Origin: Roseiarcus sp036502965
Lineage (GTDB): Bacteria > Pseudomonadota > Alphaproteobacteria > Rhizobiales > Beijerinckiaceae
Assembly: GCA_036502965.1 (NCBI GenBank)
Contig: DASXXT010000121.1
Span: forward strand, 1-26,250
DNA length: 26,250 bases
Reading direction: 5' to 3'
This document shows positions 1 through 7,475 of the stretch, piece after piece. Numbering within the stretch: the first letter of the stretch is position 1; every line of letters starts with the position of its first letter. The translations under genes were made by a program, and so were the position numbers. The notes under the pieces are model-generated. The model was not told the origin of the DNA and ran no database searches. It saw only the letters and a program-made list of their open reading frames with translations.

Positions 1-237
1 GCGGCGCATTGCCCCTCGCCGCTGACCGGACAGGGCACCAGCCTCGCCCTGGTCGGGGCGTATGTCCTCGCGGAGGAGATCGGCCGATCCGATGGAGACA
101 TGGAGGCGGCGGCGGGCCGGTACGAGCGGCGGATGCGCCCATTCGTCGCCGCGAACCTGGCGATCGACGTTTCCACGGGAAAAGGGATAGACGCGGCAAA
201 AAACGCGATCGACATCGATCAAGCGATAGAGTTCTAG
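1..237 (+). CDS. FAD-dependent monooxygenase/oxidoreductase, C-terminal fragment (5' end outside window)
   Basis: The open frame runs from the first base to a TAG at 235-237, giving the last 78 residues of a protein that starts before the window. It opens with AAHCPSPLTGQGTSLAL, the third conserved block of aromatic-hydroxylase-type flavoproteins (D-A-x-H-x-x-x-P-x-x-G-Q-G-x-x-x-A). In that family this block contacts the FAD ribityl and pyrophosphate and begins the long helix after the Rossmann core. The following AYVLAEEIGRSDGDMEAAAGRYERRMRPFV fits the usual helical C-terminus, in which the chain crosses the flavin domain and ends in a basic helix. The substrate cannot be told from this fragment. 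Family membership is fairly safe from the motif; the exact enzyme is unknown. Confidence 0.75.
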   Translation, partial: AAHCPSPLTGQGTSLALVGAYVLAEEIGRSDGDMEAAAGRYERRMRPFVAANLAIDVSTGKGIDAAKNAIDIDQAIEF

Positions 238-566
238 AAGCTCCCTCCAGATCACCTGCCGCCCGGTAGGGCCATGTCCAAGGCCGGATTACCGCGATCG
301 CGACGACCTGACCGCCGGCGCGCGAACCAACAAAAATCGTCGACCGAGTTGCCAATCAACCGCCGCGAGGACGCAGAGGAACGAGATAAAAAGCGAAGCT
401 GGAATCATATTCGGTCCCCGTCGGTCAGGCGGCACGAGCCCAATGTCGGTTATCGGGCTTGTTGGGATGGATACCGCTTCGAGCGCCGCATCGCCATTCA
501 ACGAGGGGTTCGCCTCGCTATACGTTGGTGTGAGCGCATCGCACCATTGGGCGGTCTCGCTGGACC
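238..566. other. intergenic region between convergent monooxygenase and folD
   Basis: About 330 bases separate the flavoprotein stop from the folD stop; the two genes converge. Several short open frames cross it on both strands, but none has a Shine-Dalgarno sequence, a recognisable product or typical codon bias. I see no strong hairpin followed by a T tract. No RNA gene is recognised. Confidence 0.5.
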
Positions 567-1478
567 CTACAGTCCCGCCGCCCGCCTCGCCGCCAGAACT
601 GTGTTCGCCATCAGCATGGCGATGGTCATCCGGCCGACGCCGCCGGGCACCGGCGTGATCGCGCCGGCGACCGCGGCGGCCTCCGCATAGGCGACGTCGC
701 CGACGAGGCGCGTCTTGGCCCCGCCAGACCCCTCATGCCCATGAGCCGGCAGGCGGTTGATGCCGACGTCGATCACAATCGCGCCAGGCTTGACCCAGTC
801 GCCGCGCACCATCTCCGGCTGACCAACAGCGGCGATCAGGATGTCTGCGTGCCGCGCAACCGAAGGCAGATCGAGCGTGCGCGAATGGGCGACGGTCACC
901 GTGGAGTGGCGCGTCAAAAGCAGCTGCGCCATCGGCTTGCCAACGATGTTCGAGCGGCCGATGATCACCGCCTCCATGCCGGGAAGAGTCCAGCCGAGCC
1001 GCTCGCAGGCCCGGTCGATGAGGATCATCGCGCCGGCGGGTGTGCAGGGGATTAGCGCGCGGCGCGTGTCGCCGATCGACAAGAGGCCGACATTGATCGG
1101 GTGAAAGCCGTCGACGTCCTTGGCGGGCGTGATCGCTTCCAGCACCCGCGTTGAATCGATGTGCTTGGGCAGCGGCAATTGCACCAGGATTCCGTGCACG
1201 GCCGGATCGGCGTTGAGAGCCTCAACCACCGCCAGCAATTCCGCTTCGCTGGTCTCGGCTGACAGATTGTGCTGGATCGAATGGAACCCGCCAGTCCTGG
1301 CCGCCCTGCCCTTGCCTGCGACATAGGTCTGGCTCGCCGGATTGTCGCCGACTAGCACGACCGCGAGACCCGGCGTCATGCCGAGCGCGATGAGAGCGCG
1401 CGCCTCCTCGGCGACCTGAGCGAGCACTTCGTCGGCGATCGCCGCGCCGTCGAGCACGAAGGCGGATGCGTCAGTCAT
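567..1478 (-). CDS. folD: bifunctional methylenetetrahydrofolate dehydrogenase / methenyltetrahydrofolate cyclohydrolase FolD
   Basis: FolD interconverts 5,10-methylene-, 5,10-methenyl- and 10-formyl-tetrahydrofolate in the cytosol with NADP, feeding purine and formyl-Met-tRNA synthesis and, in methylotrophs, C1 traffic. The 303-residue product has the usual length. Visible family motifs are TYVAGKGRAA, with the catalytic Tyr52 and Lys56, then VQLPLPKHID, PAKDVDGFHP, the dinucleotide-binding GRSNIVGKPMAQLL and the C-terminal PVPGGVGRMTIAMLMANT. The ATG start has AAGGACG just upstream. It is the last gene of a four-gene minus-strand run, starting 33 nt after the aldose-epimerase stop, so it is probably co-transcribed with thiL. 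Identification is secure; the operon assignment is inferred from spacing. Confidence 0.97.
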   Translation of the reverse strand: MTDASAFVLDGAAIADEVLAQVAEEARALIALGMTPGLAVVLVGDNPASQTYVAGKGRAARTGGFHSIQHNLSAETSEAELLAVVEALNADPAVHGILVQLPLPKHIDSTRVLEAITPAKDVDGFHPINVGLLSIGDTRRALIPCTPAGAMILIDRACERLGWTLPGMEAVIIGRSNIVGKPMAQLLLTRHSTVTVAHSRTLDLPSVARHADILIAAVGQPEMVRGDWVKPGAIVIDVGINRLPAHGHEGSGGAKTRLVGDVAYAEAAAVAGAITPVPGGVGRMTIAMLMANTVLAARRAAGL

Positions 1479-1511
1479 GGATCGTCCTTGCGCAGGCCTT
1501 CCGACGAAGCC

Positions 1512-2381
1512 TCACTCCGGCCGGAAGACGAAGCGCGCCTCATGCTGCGCTCGCCCTCCCGGCTCCAACACGCGCATCCCGGGCTTGTCGAACAGATCGC
1601 CTGTGAAGCCGTCCGGATCGCTGTAACCGGTCCAAGCCTCAAGGCAGAGGAACGGCGCGCCGGGACGGGTCCATAGGGCCGCGTGCTGAAAGCTCTCATA
1701 TTCCATCGTAATCGACGCCCCCGAGGCGTCGATGAAAGCCAGCGACCGGCTCACGCAGTCGAGGAAGCAAAGCGCGTCGCGTTCGAACAGGGCGTCCGAC
1801 AGCGGCAGATTGCGGCCGCAAAGTGGGATCGGACGCGTGGCCGCGCGGACAAGCCCGCCCGGCGCGAGCTGCGGAACCTCGGGCCGCTCCGGCTTTTCGA
1901 ATTGAACCAGCGCGCCCTCGCGCCCCGCCGCGCCGAGCGGAGAACGGAACCCAGGGTGCAGCCCGCAGGCGTAAGGCGCACGCCGCTCGCCGGGATTGGC
2001 GACGTCGATGGCGATTGCGAACGCGTCGGCGCCCAGCCGGTATTCGAGCGCGAGCGCGAAGGCGAACGGATAGACGGCGCGCGTGCGCGCATTGTCGCTG
2101 AGTGTGAGCCGCGCAAAGTCGGGCCCTGAAGCTTCGACGGCGAACGTCTCGAACCTCGCGAAGCCGTGCAGACCGAGCGGATAGCGGACCCCGTCGACCC
2201 GCTCCTCGCCGTCGCGCGTCCAGCCGACAACCGGATAGAGGATCGGACTGATGTCGCTCCAGATCGCCGGGTCGCCGGGCCACAGCAGGTCACGCCCCGC
2301 GATGCGCCAGCTTCGCGCCTCGGCGCCGAGAAGCGCGATCGTCGCCTGCGCATCGCCATGAGTCAGTGTGATCTCGGTCAT
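1512..2381 (-). CDS. aldose 1-epimerase family protein (LacX-like mutarotase fold)
   Basis: This 289-residue protein belongs to the galactose-mutarotase-like superfamily (COG2017), which interconverts alpha and beta anomers of hexoses; the LacX-like branch often has no assigned substrate. HGFAR (His73 region) and LHPGF (His142) supply the expected active-site histidines, and CLEAWTGYSDP near the C-terminus supplies the expected catalytic glutamate. The open frame extends 54 codons upstream, but the ATG chosen here sits at 2379-2381, where it overlaps the stop of the preceding monophosphatase gene in an ATGA; this points to translational coupling. It lies between that gene and folD in the same operon. 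Family assignment is confident; the sugar substrate is unknown. Confidence 0.88.
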   Translation of the reverse strand: MTEITLTHGDAQATIALLGAEARSWRIAGRDLLWPGDPAIWSDISPILYPVVGWTRDGEERVDGVRYPLGLHGFARFETFAVEASGPDFARLTLSDNARTRAVYPFAFALALEYRLGADAFAIAIDVANPGERRAPYACGLHPGFRSPLGAAGREGALVQFEKPERPEVPQLAPGGLVRAATRPIPLCGRNLPLSDALFERDALCFLDCVSRSLAFIDASGASITMEYESFQHAALWTRPGAPFLCLEAWTGYSDPDGFTGDLFDKPGMRVLEPGGRAQHEARFVFRPE

Positions 2382-3187
2382 GCAGTAACGCCCTCGAAAG
2401 CCGCGGCGGCGATAAGGGTATCTTTGACCCCGGGCGCGCAAGCAATGACGGGGGCCCCATGCCTGAGGCCACCGGCGCTGAGATAGTCGTTCACGTATCC
2501 GGCCGCCTCGCTGACCAGCAGGATACCGGCGAGACAGTCCCACGCATTCATATGATGCTCGACATAGCCGTCGAGCCGCCCGGCGGCGACATAGGCGAGG
2601 GCGAGCGCGCCGGAGCCAGTGCGAAATGGCGCAGCGCCCGTACGTGCGACACGTCGCAAAAGGTCGACGTAATGGTCGGGGCCCGCGCGCAGGTTCCAGC
2701 CGACCTCGATTGCGGAGCTGGCGAGCGAGCGCGCCGCCGACGCACGCATCAGCGCCCCGTTGAGCCGCGCGCCACCGCCACGCCGGCCTGCGAACAATTC
2801 GTCGCGCATTGGATCGTAAATGACGCCGACCTCGACCCTGTCGGCGGCGACACAGGCGATCGAGACGCAGAAATGCGGGACGGCGCGAGCGAAGTTCGCC
2901 GTGCCATCGATCGGATCAACGACCCAGTCCGCTCCGCCCGCGCGTGCAGGGCGGGCCTTGCTCTCTTCGCCGATGAAGCCGTCGGTGGGAAAAACTTGAA
3001 GCAGGCGCTTTGCGATGAACGCCTCCGTCTCTCCATCCACTTCGGTCAAATAATCCTGCGGGCCCTTGAAGCCAACCGTGAACGACTGGTCGAGGAAGCG
3101 CCGCCGCGCCGAAGCGCCGGCCTCGCGCGCCACGGCCTGCGCCGCGAGCAGCCGCATGTCCATGAGCGTGGAAGCGCCTTCGGTCAT
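2378..3187 (-). CDS. inositol monophosphatase family protein
   Basis: A 269-residue Mg2+-dependent phosphatase of the IMPase/SuhB/CysQ superfamily. The metal-binding motifs are all present: GEES at residues 73-76, WVVDPIDGTANF with Asp91 and Asp94, and WDCLAG with Asp217 near the C-terminus. Such enzymes hydrolyse inositol-1-phosphate, histidinol phosphate or 3'-phosphoadenosine 5'-phosphate, and motifs alone do not decide which. The open frame can be extended 36 codons, but the ATG at 3185-3187 gives a normal N-terminus (MTEGASTLMDMRLL) and starts 10 nt after the thiL stop. Its own stop overlaps the start of the epimerase gene. Being in one operon with thiL is suggestive of a housekeeping phosphatase role, but this is inference. 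Confidence 0.9.
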   Translation of the reverse strand: MTEGASTLMDMRLLAAQAVAREAGASARRRFLDQSFTVGFKGPQDYLTEVDGETEAFIAKRLLQVFPTDGFIGEESKARPARAGGADWVVDPIDGTANFARAVPHFCVSIACVAADRVEVGVIYDPMRDELFAGRRGGGARLNGALMRASAARSLASSAIEVGWNLRAGPDHYVDLLRRVARTGAAPFRTGSGALALAYVAAGRLDGYVEHHMNAWDCLAGILLVSEAAGYVNDYLSAGGLRHGAPVIACAPGVKDTLIAAAAFEGVTA

Positions 3188-3197
3188 CGTATTTCCA

Positions 3198-4178
3198 TCA
3201 AAAGTGGCTATAGGCGCCGCGCTCAAAGACGACCGGATTGCCGTCAGGTCCGATGAATTTCGGCGGCCCCCGGCCCTCCACAGCTTCGCCGACAAACGTC
3301 AACGGCACGCCCGCCGCCGCCGCCGCCTCCTCGAACGCGGGCGCGGATTTTGGCGGCGCCGAGGCGAGGAGCTCATAGTCGTCGCCCCCGGTCGCCGCAA
3401 CTTCGAACAGGTCCGGATCGGCGGCGATCGCCGCGCGCGCGGCCGGCGAAAGCGGCAGACGATAGACCGGCACGCGCGCGCTGACCCCAGAGACATCCAG
3501 CATCTTGGCGAGGTCGCCGACAAAGCCGTCCGACACGTCCATGCCGCCGCTCGCGTGCGCGGCCATGGCGTCGATCAGCGCCAGGCGCGGCTGCGGGGTC
3601 AGATATCGCTCGAGCAGGAACGCCTTGTCGGCCTGCGGAATGTCCGGACCACGCCCCAGCCGGACCTTGAGGCCAATCGCGGCGTCGCCAATCGTGCCGG
3701 TGACATAAAGGCGGTCGCCGGGCCTGACGCCCGTGCGCCTGGGCATCCGCCCTTGTGCAATCGCGCCGATCGCGGTCACGCTGAGCGTCAATGGCCCCGG
3801 CGTCGCCACCGTGTCCCCGCCAACGAGGGGGCATTTGAAGGCCAAGACGTCCGCGCAGAGACCCTCGGCGAAGGCCGCGAGCCATTCGTCGCGCCAATCG
3901 GAGGGCAGCGCGAGCGCGAGCAGAAATCCGATCGGCCGAGCCGCCTTGGCCGCAAGATCGGACAGGTTGACCCGCAACGCCTTGCGGGCGATTGCGCCCG
4001 GGGGATCGTCAGCGAGGAAATGGACGCCCGCGACGAGCGCATCGGTCGTCAGCACTAGGTCTTCGCCGGGCAGCGGGCGCATCAGCGCGGCATCATCGCG
4101 CAGTCCCAAGCCTGCAGGCCCGGCCAGCGGGGCGAAATGGCGGGCGATGAGATCGGCTTCGCCTAGGCGAGGAGACAT
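3198..4178 (-). CDS. thiL: thiamine-monophosphate kinase ThiL
   Basis: ThiL phosphorylates thiamine monophosphate with ATP to the cofactor thiamine diphosphate, the last step of the pathway, in the cytosol. The 326-residue product has family length. It shows the N-terminal GEADLIARHFAPL, the LGLRDDAAL and LTTDALVAGVHF metal/ATP segment, KALRVNLSDLAAKAA, the CPLVGGDTVATPGPLTLSVTAIG block and GGMDVSDGFVGDL, then GGDDYELL near the C-terminus. A TTG 30 bases upstream would add ten residues, but the ATG at 4176-4178 gives the normal MSPRLGEADLIARHF start. Neither has a strong Shine-Dalgarno sequence. It heads the thiL-IMPase-epimerase-folD run. No TPP riboswitch is seen upstream; ThiL genes often lack one. 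Confidence 0.96.
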   Translation of the reverse strand: MSPRLGEADLIARHFAPLAGPAGLGLRDDAALMRPLPGEDLVLTTDALVAGVHFLADDPPGAIARKALRVNLSDLAAKAARPIGFLLALALPSDWRDEWLAAFAEGLCADVLAFKCPLVGGDTVATPGPLTLSVTAIGAIAQGRMPRRTGVRPGDRLYVTGTIGDAAIGLKVRLGRGPDIPQADKAFLLERYLTPQPRLALIDAMAAHASGGMDVSDGFVGDLAKMLDVSGVSARVPVYRLPLSPAARAAIAADPDLFEVAATGGDDYELLASAPPKSAPAFEEAAAAAGVPLTFVGEAVEGRGPPKFIGPDGNPVVFERGAYSHF

Positions 4179-4398
4179 GGAAAGGGCGAATCCGGATGGG
4201 CGCACCAATGACTGGCCGCGGACCCCGGTCTGTTAGCGCATTCGCAGCGCGGTGTCGCCTGAAGCCCTGGGGGCAAATGGAGCAGGAATGGGGCAGCGGA
4301 CTCGATCCGACTCGGGCCGCCTTTCTCTTGGCTCATTGTTTCCCGTAGAAAGCGAGCCGACCGCTCTTTGACTTTCTTTCCCCTTTGGAGATTGCGCC

Positions 4399-6048
4399 AT
4401 GATTTTGGACAAGGGACCGCGCGCGCTGATCTGTGCCGGCTTTTTTTGCCTGGCCGCCGCGTTCGGCGGCGGCGCCCAAGCGGCTCAAGTTTACCCGGGT
4501 TGCGCTCAGCCCGGCCCGACCGGGAAAGTCTGGTGGTTCGACCCAGTCAACGGGAAGACGCCAGCTGCCGGCGGCCTCGGCACCCAGGCTGCGCCGTGGA
4601 ACTCGTTGCAAGGTGTCCTGTTCAGAGTCCACCCCGGCTACACCCGCCCGCTGCTGTCGAGCGTCCCGTACATGCATGTCGTCGACGGCAAACGCGTTTA
4701 CGTCGCGGATCAGCTGGGCAACCCGCCGGTCCAGCCCGGCGACACGATCGAGCTGATGAACGGCGACTACGGCGACATCGGCATTGGCGACTACATGCAG
4801 CAGGTCGTCAACCCGAGTTTCGTTACAGTCGAAGCCGCGCCGGGCCAGACGCCGGTGTTCTCAACCCTGTACATCCGCTCGACCAACAAGTGGGTGTTCA
4901 AGGGCATCAAGGTGCAGAGCCTACTCGGCACGAATAACAACAAGCAGGCGCTGGTGACCGTCACGGACCAGGGCGCATCGCTCCCGACCACCGATATCAT
5001 CCTGGAGAACATGGATATTAGCTCGGCCGACAGCACGACGGGTTGGACTCAGGCGCAGTGGGCCGCCCGGGCGCGCACGGGTCTTCAGGTGTACGGCTCG
5101 GCAGGTAACGGCACGAATGGTATGCCCTATACGACCTGCGTCTCGATGACCGGGTCGCACATCCGGAATGTGCACTTTGGCGCGATCATCGCCGGGAACA
5201 ATTCGCTGTTCTCGAATAACGAGATCGACCATTTCGGCGACGATGGGATCGACTACGCCGCGAGCAATCTCTCGCTCACGTACAACAGCATCCACGACGA
5301 CCTGGACTTTGGGATCGGCGCGCACATGGACGGCATGCAAGGCGAGAACGGGGCGCTCCTTAGGGGCGTTCGGTACAACGCCTTCTCGAACATCCTGATC
5401 GACAGCAACCTAATCATCCGACAGACGGACCCGAAGCTCGCGTTCCCGACCTATCTGCAAGGGATCGACGCCTTTGACGAGGACTGGACGAACGTGACCG
5501 TGTCGAACAACGTCGTCGTGACCAGCGCCTGTTGGGGCATCGTCTATGCGAGCTTGCATGGCAGCAAGATCATCAACAACACGGTCGTTGCGGACGGCTT
5601 GATGCCCATGCCCGGGAACTGCAAGCCGGGCGTGGCCGTCGGCGACAAGACCCATGAAGGCCCGTCATCCAACGATGTGATCATCCGAAACAATATGGCC
5701 AACGGCCTCGCCATTTATAACCTCGACCCCAACATGACGATGGATCATAACATCTGTCTCACGATCGAGGGGAAGTGCGGGATCCTCACCTATGTGGGCG
5801 GCAAGCCGAAATATGGTGTCTACAAGCCAGGCGAATACGCAGACCACAATATCATCGAGAGGAAAGGCGCCGCCGGCATGTTTGTCAGTTTTGATCCCGC
5901 CAAGTTCGTCTACGACCTCAGGCTGAGACCCGAAGCCCTCGCGATCGGCGCCGGCAATTCCGCGGAAGCCCCGCCGGTCGACATTACAGGAACGCTGCGC
6001 GGGAGTCGGATCGATGTAGGCGCCTATCAGCACGGCCCGCTGAAATAG
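4399..6048 (+). CDS. secreted right-handed parallel beta-helix protein
   Basis: The product has 549 residues, beginning with a clear signal peptide (ICAGFFCLAAAFGGG, likely cleaved after AQA near residue 28), so it is exported. The mature part contains PGDTIELMNGDYGDI, typical of the first turns of parallel beta-helix proteins, and then many short asparagine-rich strands ending in turns (SLFSNNEIDHFGDDGID, LTYNSIHDD, ILIDSNLII, VTVSNNVVV, KIINNTVVAD, VIIRNNMA, MTMDHNI), the PbH1/NosD-like pattern. The C-terminal RIDVGAYQHG is common at the end of such secreted helices. Many relatives are polysaccharide lyases, hydrolases or epimerases, but no catalytic residues can be assigned here. ATG with GGAG eight bases upstream. 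Gene neighbours give no functional clue; transcription probably stands alone. Confidence 0.8.
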   Translation: MILDKGPRALICAGFFCLAAAFGGGAQAAQVYPGCAQPGPTGKVWWFDPVNGKTPAAGGLGTQAAPWNSLQGVLFRVHPGYTRPLLSSVPYMHVVDGKRVYVADQLGNPPVQPGDTIELMNGDYGDIGIGDYMQQVVNPSFVTVEAAPGQTPVFSTLYIRSTNKWVFKGIKVQSLLGTNNNKQALVTVTDQGASLPTTDIILENMDISSADSTTGWTQAQWAARARTGLQVYGSAGNGTNGMPYTTCVSMTGSHIRNVHFGAIIAGNNSLFSNNEIDHFGDDGIDYAASNLSLTYNSIHDDLDFGIGAHMDGMQGENGALLRGVRYNAFSNILIDSNLIIRQTDPKLAFPTYLQGIDAFDEDWTNVTVSNNVVVTSACWGIVYASLHGSKIINNTVVADGLMPMPGNCKPGVAVGDKTHEGPSSNDVIIRNNMANGLAIYNLDPNMTMDHNICLTIEGKCGILTYVGGKPKYGVYKPGEYADHNIIERKGAAGMFVSFDPAKFVYDLRLRPEALAIGAGNSAEAPPVDITGTLRGSRIDVGAYQHGPLK

Positions 6049-6140
6049 CCTGGGGCCGCCAGCGGCTAGGCGGGATGAAAGTTGCCCTCGCCGGCTCGCG
6101 CCCGTAAAGGTCGCCCCAAAAAGCGCTTGAAGGATAAAGC

Positions 6141-7403
6141 TTGACCGACGTGTTCCAACCGCGATCCGACTTCTTGCACGTGATGCAGGAGCGCGGTTTC
6201 ATCCACCAGTGCTCCGACTTCGCCGGTCTGGACGAGAAGGCGCTCTCCGGATCGCTCGTCGCTTACATTGGCTTCGATTGCACCGCCCCATCTCTGCACG
6301 TCGGCTCGCTCGTGCAGATCATGATGTTGCGCTGGCTGCAGGAGACGGGCGGCAAGCCGGTGGCGCTGATGGGCGGCGGCACGACGATGGTCGGCGACCC
6401 GTCGGGCAAGGACGAAAGCCGGAAGCTGCTGACTGTCGCCGAGATCGAGGCCAACAAGGCAGGCATCCGCAAGGCCTTCTCCCATTTCATCCACTTCGGC
6501 GACCGCAAGCACGACGCGATCATGCCCGACAACGCGGACTGGCTCGCCGAGCTCAACTACATCGATTTCCTGCGCGAAGTCGGGCGCCATTTCTCGGTCA
6601 ATCGCATGCTGGCCATGGACTCGGTCAAGCTCAGGCTGACCCGTGAGCAGGAGCTCTCCTTCCTCGAATTCAACTACATGTGCCTCCAAGCTTATGACTT
6701 CACCGAACTCTACAAGCGCTACGGGGTGACGCTGCAGATGGGCGGCTCCGACCAGTGGGGCAACATCGTCACCGGCGTCGATCTCGGCCGGCGCATGGGG
6801 CTGGAGCCGTTCTATGCTTTGACGTCGCCGCTCATCACCACGGCTTCGGGCGCTAAAATGGGTAAGACAGCCGCAGGCGCCATCTGGCTCGACGAGACCA
6901 TGCTCGCGCCTTACGAGTACTGGCAGTTCTGGCGCAACGCCGATGACTCCGACGTCGGCCGTTTTCTCAGATTGTTCACGCTGCTGCCGCTTGACGAAAT
7001 CGGCCAGCTCGAAAATTTGCCGGGGGCCGAGATCAACGAGGCGAAGAAGGCGCTGGCCAACGAGGCGACCGCGCTGCTTCACGGGCGCGCTGCCGCTGAA
7101 GTGGCCGCGGCCACTGCGCGCAAAACCTTCGAGGAGCGGGAGCTCGCGGACAGCCTGCCGACGGTCGATGTGCCGGGGACGGAGTTCGACGCCGGCTTCG
7201 GCGCGCTCAGCGCCTTCGTGCGCGCCGGCCTCGTCGCCTCGACTGGCGAAGCGCGCCGCCAGATCCGCGGCGGCGGCTTACGAGTCAATGACGCGACACT
7301 TGGCGACGAGAAGGCGCTCATCACCCGTGAGGCGCTGAAAGCCGGCGGAATCGTCAAGCTGTCGCTCGGCCGCAAGAAGCACGTCCTGCTCAGGGCGGTG
7401 TAG
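6141..7403 (+). CDS. tyrS: tyrosyl-tRNA synthetase TyrS
   Basis: TyrS attaches tyrosine to tRNA-Tyr via tyrosyl-adenylate. The 420-residue product is a class I synthetase: AYIGFDCTAPSLHVGSL holds the HIGH-like motif HVGS (53-56), YDFTELYKRYG and QMGGSDQWGNI line the tyrosine pocket, and KMGKT (239-243) replaces KMSKS. The C-terminal region (GEARRQIRGGGLRVND) is an S4 RNA-binding domain. The start is TTG at 6141 preceded by AAGGATAAAGC; the same AAGGATAAG precedes rpsB in this window, and the first in-frame ATG (codon 15) would remove the FLHVMQERGF helix that TyrS proteins keep. The TAG stop forms part of the first stem of a double hairpin. Function is secure. Confidence 0.97.
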   Translation: MTDVFQPRSDFLHVMQERGFIHQCSDFAGLDEKALSGSLVAYIGFDCTAPSLHVGSLVQIMMLRWLQETGGKPVALMGGGTTMVGDPSGKDESRKLLTVAEIEANKAGIRKAFSHFIHFGDRKHDAIMPDNADWLAELNYIDFLREVGRHFSVNRMLAMDSVKLRLTREQELSFLEFNYMCLQAYDFTELYKRYGVTLQMGGSDQWGNIVTGVDLGRRMGLEPFYALTSPLITTASGAKMGKTAAGAIWLDETMLAPYEYWQFWRNADDSDVGRFLRLFTLLPLDEIGQLENLPGAEINEAKKALANEATALLHGRAAAEVAAATARKTFEERELADSLPTVDVPGTEFDAGFGALSAFVRAGLVASTGEARRQIRGGGLRVNDATLGDEKALITREALKAGGIVKLSLGRKKHVLLRAV

Positions 7404-7444
7404 ACGCGGTCGCCGACCGCGTCCCCCGCGCTCAGCGAGCGCGG
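7403..7444. terminator. double hairpin between convergent tyrS and AsmA-like gene (dispersed repeat unit)
   Basis: Two adjacent perfect stems: GACGCGGTC (7403-7411), loop GCC, GACCGCGTC (7415-7423); then CCGCGCTC (7426-7433), loop AGC, GAGCGCGG (7437-7444). It lies between two convergent stops, so it may act as a bidirectional terminator, although no T tract follows. A near-identical unit in opposite orientation is at 17999-18041, so it is also a dispersed repeat. Confidence 0.65.
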
Positions 7445-7475
7445 CTAGACTTGGCCGCGCATCTGCCTGCCCTAC

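Noticed and set aside
274..690. Plus-strand open frame of 138 codons between the flavoprotein and folD
   Set aside because: It overlaps the end of folD, lacks a ribosome binding site and has an arginine/proline-rich composition typical of out-of-frame GC-rich DNA.
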